Positions 1 through 6,914 of a stretch of 12,511 bases of DNA are shown one piece after another. Source of the stretch: DATARH01 sp050181375 (lineage in GTDB: Bacteria; Pseudomonadota; Alphaproteobacteria; ATCC43930; CGMCC-115725); the NCBI GenBank assembly GCA_050181375.1, contig JBFXDF010000107.1:1-12511 (forward strand), read 5' to 3'. The notes under the pieces are model-generated. The model did no database searches. It was not told the origin of the DNA and worked only from the letters and a program-made list of their open reading frames with translations. How positions within the stretch are numbered: the first letter of the stretch is position 1; each line of letters starts with the position of its first letter. A program made the translations under genes and the position numbers.

Positions 1-289
1 CCAGCACGAGCGACATCCCCGGCAGGATGTCAACCTCGGCGACGATCCCGGAGCCGCAATTCGGGCAGAACCGGCGGCGGACCTGCCCTCCGGAATCGCC
101 GGTATCGTGGTAGGTCTTCAATTCGCCCTGGATGTTTACCGCGGTCGACGGGAACGCGAGGACGGGTTCGAACGCGGACCCGGTATAGCGCTGGCAGTTG
201 CGGCAATGGCACAGACCGCTGAACGCGGGCTCGCCGCTCGCCATGTAGCGGACCCGGCCGCAAAGGCAGCCGCCGGTCAGGTCAGGCAT
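1..289 (-). CDS. GFA/CENP-V family zinc-binding protein (3' end missing)
   Basis: About 96 N-terminal residues are present and the C-terminus lies beyond base 1. The reading carries the three cysteine clusters of the GFA (glutathione-dependent formaldehyde-activating enzyme, CENP-V/GFA) fold. These are G-x-C-x-C-G-x-V-R-Y at residues 6-15 (C8, C10), C-H-C-x-x-C at 27-32 and F-C-P-N-C-G at 74-79 (C75, C78). Together they supply the ligands for the structural and catalytic zinc sites known in the family. Members were proposed to condense formaldehyde with glutathione, but most family proteins have no proven substrate, so the function here is only a family assignment. The ATG at 289 is preceded by GGGAG with 7-nt spacing, which supports this start. 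The gene is divergent from amt across a 538-base gap, and no functional link to amt is evident. Confidence 0.9.
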   Translation of the reverse strand, partial: MPDLTGGCLCGRVRYMASGEPAFSGLCHCRNCQRYTGSAFEPVLAFPSTAVNIQGELKTYHDTGDSGGQVRRRFCPNCGSGIVAEVDILPGMSLVL

Positions 290-490
290 GGCGTCACTCC
301 CTTGCATCGATGCCGTCGCATGAGGGAACGGATTGTTTCCACCGGCGCAGTCTCGAAGCGGTTCGGCCGATTGTCAACGGGGGGCGCCGGCTTTGCGGCA
401 GTCGATGCGGCTGGAGTGCGGCCGTGCGTCCTTCGAGACATGCCCTTCGGGCGTTCCCCAGTGACGCTCTGTCTTAACGGTCTCTTCCCG

Positions 491-525
491 TGCCGCCCGA
501 TGCGGCAAGAATCTGCCGATTTTTT
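491..525 (+). terminator. Intrinsic-terminator-like hairpin with overlapping alternative hairpin
   Basis: CGGCA at 503-507 pairs with TGCCG at 514-518 around the loop AGAATC, and is followed by A and T6 (520-525). This is the layout of a plus-strand intrinsic terminator. TGCCGC at 491-496 can instead pair with GCGGCA at 502-507, a 6-bp stem using the same bases as the left arm of the first stem. The two folds are therefore mutually exclusive, as in attenuators. No plus-strand protein gene ends just upstream, so the transcript being terminated is unknown. It could be a small RNA, read-through, or a chance structure. A T6 run is rare in this GC-rich sequence. Confidence 0.5.
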
Positions 526-736
526 AGCCAACCGCCTGGCTCACGCGAGGCGCCGTTTGCCGCCACCGAGTTTCGAGGCCCGTGTTCCTGGTTTCCGGGT
601 TCATGGACCGCGCCGCGCGGACGGGAACGACAGGGTCGGAACTCAGCCTAAGTCGCCAGCGGACGCGGTGCGCGTCGGCCTCGATCCTTGGCGGCTCGGA
701 CTGGATTTCGCGCTGCGCCTCCGGCGGCAAGCGACT

Positions 737-751
737 TGGCACGATTCTTGG
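737..751 (+). promoter_or_regulatory. Candidate sigma-54 (RpoN) -24/-12 promoter of amt
   Basis: TGGCAC at 737-742, five bases, then TTGG at 748-751 matches the sigma-54 consensus TGGCAC-N5-TTGC except for the last base (G for C). Transcription would start near 763, leaving a leader of about 65 nt before the amt ATG at 828. Control of amt genes by NtrC and sigma-54 under nitrogen limitation is well established in proteobacteria. I could not identify an upstream NtrC dyad, and the altered -12 dinucleotide lowers confidence. Confidence 0.6.
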
Positions 752-827
752 TTCCCGTCTCGCGAGTTCGCCGCGCCATGGTGGTCGCGGATCGCGTCAA
801 TGCCTCGCTGGATGCGGAGAGTACGAG

Positions 828-2177
828 ATGAGAGTGCTTCGTCGCCATGGAAAGCCGGCGCTGGTGGGCGCCGCACTGTTGTCGCTGACCGCCGCCGCGT
901 TGGCGCAGACCGCGTCATCCCCGGCTCCCGCCGCCGCTGCCGCCGAGGCGGTCAAGCTCGATACCGGCGACACCGCCTGGATGCTGACCTCGACCGCGCT
1001 CGTCTTGATGATGACGATCCCGGGGCTGGCGCTGTTTTACGGCGGCATGGTGCGCAAGATGAATGTGCTCGCCACCGTGATGCAGAGCTTCGCGATCACC
1101 TGTCTGGTGACCGTGCTGTGGATGGTGATCGGCTACAGCGTCGCCTTTACTCCGGAAACCCCGTTCTTCGGCGGGCTGAGCCGGCTGATGCTGGTCGGCA
1201 TGGGGGTCGGCGCGGTCAACGACCTCGCAAAGACGATCCCCGAATCGGTCTACATGATGTTTCAGATGACGTTTGCGATCATCACCCCGGCGCTGATCTG
1301 CGGCGCCCTTGCCGACCGCATGAAGTTTTCGGCGCTGATGTGGTTTATCGGCCTGTGGTCGGTGCTGGTTTACGCGCCGATCGCGCATTGGGTCTGGGGA
1401 CCGGACGGGTTTCTCTCGAGCGCCGGCATTCTCGATTTCGCCGGCGGCACGGTGGTGCACATCAACGCCGGGGTCGCCGGGCTGATGGCGGCGCTGGTGC
1501 TCGGCAAACGGCGCGGCTATCGGCAGGAGCCGATGCCGCCGCACAATCTCGTGCTGAGCCTGATCGGCGCCTCGCTGTTGTGGGTCGGCTGGTTCGGGTT
1601 CAACGCCGGGTCCGCGGTCGCGGCCAACGGCAATGCCGGGATGGCGATGGCGGTGACGCAGATCGCCACGGCCGCGGCGGCGCTGACCTGGATGCTGATC
1701 GAGTGGACCATGCCGCGCGGCAAGCCGAGCGTGCTCGGCATCATCTCCGGCGCGGTCGGCGGTCTCGTCGCGATCACCCCGGCTTCCGGCTTTGTCGATC
1801 CGCGCGGCGCGCTGATCATCGGCGTCGCCGCCGGGGCGGCCTGCTATTGGGGCGCGACGTGGCTGAAAAACACGCTCGGCTACGATGACAGTCTCGACGC
1901 GTTCGGCGTGCACGGCGTCGGCGGCATGGTCGGGGCGCTGCTGACCGGCGTGTTCGCGGTCGCCGCGATCGGCGGCGACGGAAAATCGGGGCTGATCGAC
2001 GGCAACTGGTACCAGGTCGTCATCCAGGCTTACGGGATCATCGTCGTCGCGCTGTATTGCGCGATCGCCAGCCTGATCCTGCTGAAGGTTATCGACGTCG
2101 TGATCGGCTTGCGCGTCGACGCCGATACCGAACGCGAGGGCCTCGATCTCGCAATCCATGGCGAGGTTGTCCAGTAG
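828..2177 (+). CDS. amtB: Ammonium transporter (Amt/AmtB family)
   Basis: A 449-residue inner-membrane ammonium channel. The N-terminal 26 residues form a signal peptide ending A-A-A-L-A, followed by an Ala/Pro-rich stretch and about eleven hydrophobic segments. All key AmtB residues can be placed by alignment with E. coli numbering. The twin pore histidines are H211 (in GGTVVH) and H362 (in GVHGVGG). D203 is the conserved aspartate of DFAGG, F145 and F149 are the phenylalanine gate, and W190 and S262 (FNAGS) line the recruitment site. The C-terminal tail V-I-G-L-R-V with E-R-E-G-L-D (about 427-440) is the segment that PII protein GlnK binds to block the pore. The start is set by the signal peptide and by GGAGA 7 nt upstream; longer upstream readings lack coding character. 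A sigma-54-like element at 737-751 suggests nitrogen control. Unusually, no glnK is adjacent; an outer-membrane barrel gene follows instead. Confidence 0.97.
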   Translation: MRVLRRHGKPALVGAALLSLTAAALAQTASSPAPAAAAAEAVKLDTGDTAWMLTSTALVLMMTIPGLALFYGGMVRKMNVLATVMQSFAITCLVTVLWMVIGYSVAFTPETPFFGGLSRLMLVGMGVGAVNDLAKTIPESVYMMFQMTFAIITPALICGALADRMKFSALMWFIGLWSVLVYAPIAHWVWGPDGFLSSAGILDFAGGTVVHINAGVAGLMAALVLGKRRGYRQEPMPPHNLVLSLIGASLLWVGWFGFNAGSAVAANGNAGMAMAVTQIATAAAALTWMLIEWTMPRGKPSVLGIISGAVGGLVAITPASGFVDPRGALIIGVAAGAACYWGATWLKNTLGYDDSLDAFGVHGVGGMVGALLTGVFAVAAIGGDGKSGLIDGNWYQVVIQAYGIIVVALYCAIASLILLKVIDVVIGLRVDADTEREGLDLAIHGEVVQ

Positions 2178-2240
2178 GAGGCCGCGACGCGGTGCGGGGT
2201 CGGCGGTGATGCGATCGGCCCCGCGGCAAACCGGCAAACC

Positions 2241-2260
2241 TGCCCGGTTTTGACCGGGTA
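2241..2260 (+). terminator. Stem-loop downstream of amt
   Basis: TGCCCGGT (2241-2248) pairs with ACCGGGTA (2253-2260) around the loop TTTG, an 8-bp stem with one G-T pair, 63 bases after the amt stop. There is no T tract, so it is a weak terminator candidate at best. It could equally stabilise the 3' end of the amt message or be an operator for the next gene. Confidence 0.3.
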
Positions 2261-2306
2261 ACGGGGGCGTTAAGCACGGATGACGGCAGTCCGCGACAGC
2301 CCCGTT

Positions 2307-2336
2307 TTGCCGCCGTTATCAACCAGACGTTTTAAT
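2307..2336 (+). promoter_or_regulatory. Possible sigma-70-type promoter of the beta-barrel gene
   Basis: TTGCCG (2307-2312), an 18-base spacer and TTTAAT (2331-2336) match four and five of six consensus positions. It would start transcription about 50 bases before the ATG at 2393. If real, the barrel gene can be expressed independently of amt. Confidence 0.4.
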
Positions 2337-2392
2337 GCGATGCAATATGGCGCCGGTGACGCGAGTTGTCGCTCCGGAGATTAGGGGAGAAC

Positions 2393-3631
2393 ATGAAGCA
2401 GAGATCGAGAACGCAACTCGCAGCCAGCGCCGCGTCGCTGCTCGCGGCGACGGCTTGGCAGATCGGCGCCGCCGCGACGGCATTGGCGCAAGCGGTTGCC
2501 CCGGAGCCGAACCTCGCCGCGCCGGCATCGGGGACAAACGAACCCAAGGCCGAGGAGGCCCCGGCTTTGTCGCTGAGCACCCCCGTCATGCCCGGGCCGC
2601 TGATCGCGAACCCGGATCCGGTCAACCTCGATACCGGCTTCCCGCTCGGAAAGGTCTATTTCGGTGGGGCGATCAGCGCGATGGGGCTGGTCCAGAGCCA
2701 GAAGGTGCCCGGCAACAACACGGTGACCGGCGATTTCCCGAGCGCCCTCGTGTGGCTGCAGAACAACGAGGGGCCGCTGCAGTTTTTCGCGATGGCCGGC
2801 GGTTATTCGTTTCCGGCGCTGGGCGCGAAGTACTTTCACATCAACAAGATTACCGGCGATACATTCGGGCCGGTCCCGATGGCCTTCGGCAAGTTTGTCC
2901 TGACCGACGAAGTTTCAATGCAAGTCGGCAAGTTGCCGACCCTGATCGGCGCCGAATACGTCTTTACGTTCCAGAACATGAATATCGAACGCGGGCTGTT
3001 GTGGAACCAGGAGCCGGCGATCTCACGCGGCATCCAGGGCAATTACAGCTCGGGGCCGCTGACCGTCTCACTGTCATTGAACGACGGGTTCTACTCGAAC
3101 AACTACAACTGGATATCGGGTCTCGCCAGCTACTCTTTGGACAAGGCGAACACGATCTCGGTGGCGGCCGGCGGATCGTATAAATCGGTCTCGCGGTCTT
3201 CATTCGTGACGCCGCCGCCGCAGAACAACAGCCGCATCGTCAATCTGATCTATACCTACAATTCCGAGCCATGGACGATCACGCCCTATTTCCAATACAC
3301 CGACGTGCCGAATATCGCGAGCCTCGGCATCGTCGGCGCGCAGACTTACGGCGGCGCCATTCTGGCGAGCTACAAGATCAACGATAATGTAAGCATCGCC
3401 GGACGCGCCGAATACATCGCGTCCAGCGGATCGGGCAATGTCCTTTACGGCGCCGGCAGTTCGGCCGGTTCGCTGACCCTGACGCCGACCTATCAGCTCG
3501 GAATCTGGTTCATCCGCGGCGAGGCGTCGGTCACGCATGCCTTCGACATTTCCGACGGCGCCGCGTTCGGCAAGAACGGCAACGCGCAGACGCAGGTGCG
3601 CGGCCTGATCGAAACCGGGATTGTCTTCTGA
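2393..3631 (+). CDS. Outer membrane beta-barrel protein (OmpL-like / BBP2 porin type)
   Basis: A 412-residue exported protein. Residues 1-33 are a signal peptide with a positive start, a hydrophobic Ala/Leu core and an A-L-A-Q cleavage region. A flexible Pro/Ala/Glu-rich linker follows to about residue 60. The rest alternates short amphipathic strands and Gly/Asn/Ser turns, as in a beta-barrel, and ends in Phe (T-G-I-V-F), the usual terminal residue of barrel assembly signals. The segment around residues 180-212 (L-P-T-L-I-G-A-E-Y, then N-M-N-I-E-R-G-L-L-W-N) resembles alphaproteobacterial barrels assigned to the OmpL-like BBP2 group; this is from memory of the family. The start is supported by GGGGAG just upstream; an in-frame ATG at 2366 would bury the signal peptide and is less likely. 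It lies 215 bases after amt on the same strand, so passage of ammonium or another small solute across the outer membrane is a plausible inference. It faces msrB tail to tail with a 41-base gap. Confidence 0.8.
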   Translation: MKQRSRTQLAASAASLLAATAWQIGAAATALAQAVAPEPNLAAPASGTNEPKAEEAPALSLSTPVMPGPLIANPDPVNLDTGFPLGKVYFGGAISAMGLVQSQKVPGNNTVTGDFPSALVWLQNNEGPLQFFAMAGGYSFPALGAKYFHINKITGDTFGPVPMAFGKFVLTDEVSMQVGKLPTLIGAEYVFTFQNMNIERGLLWNQEPAISRGIQGNYSSGPLTVSLSLNDGFYSNNYNWISGLASYSLDKANTISVAAGGSYKSVSRSSFVTPPPQNNSRIVNLIYTYNSEPWTITPYFQYTDVPNIASLGIVGAQTYGGAILASYKINDNVSIAGRAEYIASSGSGNVLYGAGSSAGSLTLTPTYQLGIWFIRGEASVTHAFDISDGAAFGKNGNAQTQVRGLIETGIVF

Positions 3632-3672
3632 CCGATCGGCTCTTCGCCGCGCGCGCCCTCGGCTGTGCCGGA

Positions 3673-4167
3673 CTACTCCTTGTCGGGCACGGCCGACGAA
3701 GGCGGCGCTGTCTCCCCGGGATGGAAATCGAGCGAGGCGCCGTTCATGCAATAGCGCAGGCCGGTCGGTTGCGGGCCGTCGTCGAACACATGGCCCAGAT
3801 GGCCGCCGCAGCGGCGGCAATGCACCTCGGTGCGGGTCATGAAATGGCTGCGATCGGTCTGGGTTTCGACGGCCTCTGCGAGAGGCGCGAAAAAGCTCGG
3901 CCAGCCGCTGCGGCTGTTGAATTTGGTAGCCGCCGCGAACAGCGGCTGACCGCACCCGGCGCAATGATAGACGCCCGGGTCGTAGGTTTTGTCGAGCGGG
4001 CTGGTGCCGGCGCGCTCGGTGCCGTGCTCGCGAAGCACGCGGTATTGCTCGGGGGTGAGTCGGCGGCGCCATTCCTCGTCGCTGAGCGCGAATTCGAAAT
4101 TCGATCGAGCGGCGTCCGTTGAAGACTGGCCGTGCCCGCCACGGCGGCCGAAAAAACCCTCTGCCAT
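3673..4167 (-). CDS. msrB: Peptide-methionine (R)-S-oxide reductase MsrB
   Basis: A 164-residue cytoplasmic enzyme that reduces methionine-R-sulfoxide in proteins, repairing oxidative damage. The MsrB core runs from about residue 30 to 150. Two C-x-x-C pairs, C69/C72 and C117/C120, form the structural zinc site. G-W-P-S-F at 88-92 and G-H-V-F-D-D at 125-130 are family signatures. The catalytic cysteine is C140 in R-Y-C-M-N-G-A-S-L-D-F. Two deviations stand out. The position before G-W-P-S-F that holds the recycling cysteine in two-Cys MsrBs is serine (S87), implying a one-Cys mechanism or another resolving partner. The usual R-Y-C-x-N-S reads N-G here. The first 25 residues are polar Gly/Arg/Ser-rich with no signal peptide. 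GAGGG lies 3 nt upstream of the ATG at 4167. It is convergent with the barrel gene. Confidence 0.95.
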   Translation of the reverse strand: MAEGFFGRRGGHGQSSTDAARSNFEFALSDEEWRRRLTPEQYRVLREHGTERAGTSPLDKTYDPGVYHCAGCGQPLFAAATKFNSRSGWPSFFAPLAEAVETQTDRSHFMTRTEVHCRRCGGHLGHVFDDGPQPTGLRYCMNGASLDFHPGETAPPSSAVPDKE

Positions 4168-4195
4168 GATCCCTCGCGAATTCGGTAGATCAGGC

Positions 4196-4226
4196 CTTAT
4201 ATCGTGCGCGGCGACCCTGAGGTGAA
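4196..4226 (-). promoter_or_regulatory. Possible msrB promoter
   Basis: On the minus strand TATAAG (4201-4196) is a good -10 element. TTCACC (4226-4221) is a weak -35 at 19-base spacing. It lies 28 bases upstream of the msrB ATG. The spacing is long, so only the -10 is convincing. Confidence 0.3.
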
Positions 4227-4266
4227 GATGGTCTGAGCGGGGCGGGGTCGTTGCGGGGCGGCGCGG

Positions 4267-4470
4267 TTAATGAATGCGCTCGCCGGCGACCGGTACCGGG
4301 CGCAGCAATTCGGCGGTCGAGCGCGCGATCCAGCACCAGACGACGCAGGTCAGCTCATCGTCGTCGCCGCGCAGCCGCTCCGCCTCGCGTTCCGCGATCG
4401 TCACCGCGTCGTTGCCGTGGCGTCGAACCAGGAGCAGCGCCGCCTCCCAGATCTTGCGCTCGTTCGTCAT
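4267..4470 (-). CDS. Small conserved alpha-helical protein (DUF6961-like)
   Basis: A 67-residue soluble protein from the ATG at 4470 (M-T-N-E-R-K-I-W). It is strongly amphipathic and helical: W-E-A-A-L-L-L-V-R-R-H-G, then T-I-A-E-R-E-A-E-R-L, then V-V-W-C-W-I-A-R-S-T-A-E-L-L. Pattern and length resemble small alphaproteobacterial proteins grouped as DUF6961; this is from memory and not verified. No function is known to me. The start is uncertain. Two further ATGs lie directly before (4476, 4473), another at 4500 has GGTGGG four bases upstream, and a GTG lies at 4509. I chose 4470 because the helical pattern begins there. It reads away from parE, and a divergent regulatory region of about 190 bases separates the two genes. 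Codon use is GC-rich like its neighbours. Confidence 0.65.
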   Translation of the reverse strand: MTNERKIWEAALLLVRRHGNDAVTIAEREAERLRGDDDELTCVVWCWIARSTAELLRPVPVAGERIH

Positions 4471-4545
4471 CATCATGATGTCAGAAACCCCATATGTCAT
4501 AAATCCCACCGGGGCGGTTCAGTTCCATTGCTCCGATCGGCTAGG

Positions 4546-4574
4546 TTGACGCACCTCCAAATTTTCTATATATT
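4546..4574 (+). promoter_or_regulatory. parE promoter P1 (sigma-70 type)
   Basis: TTGACG (4546-4551), a 17-base spacer and TATATT (4569-4574) match five of six positions in each hexamer at ideal spacing. It sits in the most AT-rich stretch of the window. Transcription would start near 4581, leaving about 80 nt before the parE ATG. Confidence 0.7.
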
Positions 4575-4607
4575 GTTGGGTTTCGGTAATGTTCTCACTG
4601 GATGTGC

Positions 4608-4635
4608 TTGCCTTGGCAAAGCGATAGTGTATGAT
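4608..4635 (+). promoter_or_regulatory. parE promoter P2 (sigma-70 type)
   Basis: TTGCCT (4608-4613), a 16-base spacer and TATGAT (4630-4635) give a second, weaker promoter with a leader of only about 18 nt. Its -35 lies in an inverted repeat, TTGCC-TT-GGCAA (4608-4619), which could be an operator. Confidence 0.5.
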
Positions 4636-4659
4636 AGAGCCAATTAACAATTGAGCGAC

Positions 4660-6714
4660 ATGGCGGATCTGTTCGATCAACCCGGATCGGGGAAGGCGGA
4701 GAAGGCGGCCGACAGCTATTCCGCCAAGGACATCGAGGTACTCGAGGGCCTGGAGCCGGTGCGCCGCCGTCCCGGCATGTATGTCGGCGGCACCGACGAA
4801 CGGGCGCTGCACCATCTTGCCGCAGAGGCGCTCGACAACGCAATGGACGAGGCGGTCGCCGGCTTCGCGACGCGCATCGAGCTGGAGCTCGACCGCGACG
4901 GGTGGATCACCGTGCGCGACAACGGCCGCGGCATCCCGGTCGATCCGCACCCGCGCTTTCCCGACAAGTCGGCGCTCGAAGTCATTCTGACGACGCTGCA
5001 TTCCGGCGGCAAGTTCGGCGGCAATGCCTACAAGACCTCGGGCGGGCTGCACGGCGTCGGGGTGTCGGTTGTCAACGCGCTGTCGGACGGGCTCGCGGTC
5101 GAGGTGGCGCGCGATCGGCGGCTGTGGCGGCAGCGCTACAGAAGCGGCGTACCCGAGGGGCCGGTCGAGGATTGCGGACCGGTGCAAAACCGGCGCGGCA
5201 CGACGCTGAGCTTTCATCCCGACCCGGAGATCTTTTCCGAGGCCGCGTTCCGGCCGGCGCTCCTCTACCGGATGGCGCGCTCGAAGGCGTATCTGTTCCG
5301 CGGCGTCGAGATCCGCTGGCGCGCCGACCCGTCGCTAACGCTTCCCGACGACGTGCCGCGCGAAGCCCGGCTCCATTTTCCCGGCGGCCTCGGCGATTAT
5401 CTGACGGCGACCCTGGCCGGGCGCGACCTGTTGACGCCGCGGCCGTTCATCGGGCAGGCGGGACTCCCGGACAGCGGCAACGGCGCCGGGGAGGACGGCG
5501 GCGCCGGCAGCGTCGAATGGGCGATCGTCTGGGCCGAGGACGAGGAGGACGGGTTCTGCCATTCGTATTGCAACACGATCCCGACCCCGGAAGGCGGGAC
5601 GCATGAGGCGGGGCTGCGCAACGCGCTGCTGCGCGGTATTCGCGCCTATGCCGAGCTGACCGGCAATCGCCGCATCGCGCACGCAACCTGGGACGATGTC
5701 GGCAGCGGCGCGGCCACGCTGCTGTCGGTATTTCTGCGCAACCCGCAATTCCAAGGGCAGACCAAGGAACGGCTCGCCTCGGCCGAGGCGACGCGGCTGG
5801 TCGAGAACGCGGTGCGCGACCATTTCGACCATTGGCTCGGCGCCGACCCGGCGACCAGCCGATTGCTGCTCGACCGCATCGTCGAGCGGGCCGACGAGCG
5901 CCAGCGCCGCCGGCAGCAGAAGGAAATGTCGCGCAAGAGCGCGACGCGCAAATTGCGGCTCCCCGGCAAACTCGCCGACTGCACGCGCGACATCGCCGCC
6001 GGTACCGAAATTTTTCTGGTCGAGGGCGACAGCGCCGGCGGTTCGGCGAAACAGGCGCGCGACCGCGAGACGCAGGCAATCCTGCCGCTGCGCGGCAAGA
6101 TCCTGAATGTCGCGAGCGCCTCGGCCGACAAGATGCGCGCCAACCAGGAACTGAGCGATATCGTGCTGGCGCTCGGCTGCGGCACCGGCAAGCAGTACCG
6201 CGAGGAGGCGCTGCGCTACGAGCGCGTCATCATCATGACCGACGCCGATGTTGACGGCGCGCATATCGCGTCGCTTTTGATGACGTTTTTCTTTCGCGAG
6301 ATGCCCGATCTCGTCGATGGCGGGCATCTGTTCCTGGCGCTGCCGCCGCTTTACCGCATGAGCCAGGGGGAGCTGACGCTGTATGCCCGCGACGATGCCC
6401 ATCGCGAGGAGCTGCTCGCCACCGCGTTCCGCGGCCGCGGCCAGGTGGAGATCAGCCGTTTCAAGGGATTGGGGGAAATGCCGGCGCGCTATTTGAAGGC
6501 GACGACGATGGACCCGGCGACGCGCACGCTGCTGCGCGTGACGTTGCCGACCCGCTCCCATTCGACGCTTACCGACCCGGCCGCCATCGAAACATCCGAC
6601 GAAGGAATCGCGCGCACCGCCAAGCTGGTCGACACGCTGATGGGCCGCCGCCCCGAGCTGCGCTTCGACTACATCCAGAAGAACGCCCGTTTCGCCCGCG
6701 ACTTGGACGTGTAG
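4660..6714 (+). CDS. parE: DNA topoisomerase IV subunit B (ParE)
   Basis: A 684-residue ATPase subunit of topoisomerase IV, which pairs with ParA-type partner ParC to decatenate daughter chromosomes and relax supercoils. The GHKL ATPase domain spans about 22-240: E56 (catalytic base) and N60 in E-A-L-D-N, D87 in D-N-G-R-G-I-P, and G-G-K-F-G-G with G-G-L-H-G-V-G at 116-134. The transducer domain holds the Q-T-K loop at 367-369. The TOPRIM domain (about 450-565) has E455 in E-G-D-S-A-G-G and the metal site D528-x-D530-x-D532. F-K-G-L-G-E-M closes the core at 601-607. The length and the lack of the large GyrB insert fit ParE, as does the sequence E-V-L-E-G-L-E-P-V-R. The ATG at 4660 is chosen; the in-frame TTG at 4651 is possible. 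The ribosome site is weak (GAG at 4653-4655). Two promoters lie upstream. Confidence 0.95.
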   Translation: MADLFDQPGSGKAEKAADSYSAKDIEVLEGLEPVRRRPGMYVGGTDERALHHLAAEALDNAMDEAVAGFATRIELELDRDGWITVRDNGRGIPVDPHPRFPDKSALEVILTTLHSGGKFGGNAYKTSGGLHGVGVSVVNALSDGLAVEVARDRRLWRQRYRSGVPEGPVEDCGPVQNRRGTTLSFHPDPEIFSEAAFRPALLYRMARSKAYLFRGVEIRWRADPSLTLPDDVPREARLHFPGGLGDYLTATLAGRDLLTPRPFIGQAGLPDSGNGAGEDGGAGSVEWAIVWAEDEEDGFCHSYCNTIPTPEGGTHEAGLRNALLRGIRAYAELTGNRRIAHATWDDVGSGAATLLSVFLRNPQFQGQTKERLASAEATRLVENAVRDHFDHWLGADPATSRLLLDRIVERADERQRRRQQKEMSRKSATRKLRLPGKLADCTRDIAAGTEIFLVEGDSAGGSAKQARDRETQAILPLRGKILNVASASADKMRANQELSDIVLALGCGTGKQYREEALRYERVIIMTDADVDGAHIASLLMTFFFREMPDLVDGGHLFLALPPLYRMSQGELTLYARDDAHREELLATAFRGRGQVEISRFKGLGEMPARYLKATTMDPATRTLLRVTLPTRSHSTLTDPAAIETSDEGIARTAKLVDTLMGRRPELRFDYIQKNARFARDLDV

Positions 6715-6716
6715 AG

Positions 6717-6748
6717 GCCGCGGCGGCGGGCCGAACATCGCCCGCGGC
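6717..6748 (+). terminator. GC-rich stem-loop after parE
   Basis: GCCGCGG (6717-6723) pairs with CCGCGGC (6742-6748). An alternative inner stem pairs GCGGGC (6726-6731) with GCCCGC (6740-6745). It begins three bases after the parE stop but has no T tract, so it is more likely a 3'-end stabiliser or Rho-associated stem than a classical intrinsic terminator. Confidence 0.35.
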
Positions 6749-6888
6749 AAGCCCAGAGTCGGCGAGAGATCGGCCGCGAACCGGTTCAATCAACCTACCG
6801 GCGTTGTACCGGCCTTACATGCGTTTTCCGGTCCACCGTGCCGGGCCGGCGCGGCGGTGGCGAGGGCAGGGGCTCATATCGGGATCTG

Positions 6889-6914
6889 GGAACCCCGGAT
6901 GCGGCCGCCGCGTT
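6889..6914 (+). promoter_or_regulatory. Candidate EcfG-type general-stress promoter
   Basis: GGAAC (6889-6893), 17 bases, then CGTT (6911-6914) agrees with the alphaproteobacterial EcfG/RpoE2 consensus GGAAC-N16/17-CGTT. It lies about 103 bases before the kinase ATG. A match of this kind can occur by chance in 12.5 kb, but its position upstream of an HWE kinase and receiver pair makes it attractive. Confidence 0.45.

Larger units (their letters stand above)
290..827. other. 538-base intergenic region between GFA gene and amt
   Basis: I see no convincing protein gene here. The open frames are arginine/proline-rich, lack ribosome sites and look like GC-bias artefacts. The region holds the ribosome site of the GFA gene at its left edge, a terminator-like hairpin with a T6 run (503-525) and a sigma-54-like promoter element (737-751). 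The GGAGA at 816-820 is the ribosome site of amt. An additional small stem (GCCC-TTC-GGGC) lies near 443-453. I found no PII (glnK) gene and no clear NtrC dyad. Confidence 0.6.

Noticed and set aside
162..182. GGTTCGAAC resembling a tRNA T-loop
   Set aside because: It lies inside the GFA coding sequence and no acceptor, D or anticodon arms can be formed around it.
277..531. 84-codon minus-strand frame between GFA and amt
   Set aside because: It overlaps the GFA start, is basic and low in hydrophobic patterning, has no good ribosome site and passes through the terminator-like hairpin.
714..729. TGC-N10-GCA as a possible NtrC half-site pair
   Set aside because: The spacing is wrong for the NtrC dyad and it lies only seven bases from the sigma-54 element.
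582..827. In-frame upstream extension of amt
   Set aside because: It would place 82 basic residues before a clear signal peptide and run through the sigma-54 element. The ATG at 828 has a proper ribosome site.
107..1888. 593-codon open frame on the plus strand overlapping amt
   Set aside because: It is rich in Arg/Asp/Gly, runs in another frame over the unmistakable amt coding sequence and has no domain pattern. It is a GC-bias artefact.
915..2237. 440-codon open frame antisense to amt
   Set aside because: A His/Arg/Asp-rich shadow of amt on the opposite strand with no ribosome site or recognisable motif.
5335..6789. 484-codon open frame antisense to parE
   Set aside because: A low-complexity Ala/Arg/Gln shadow; parE on the other strand carries all GHKL and TOPRIM residues.
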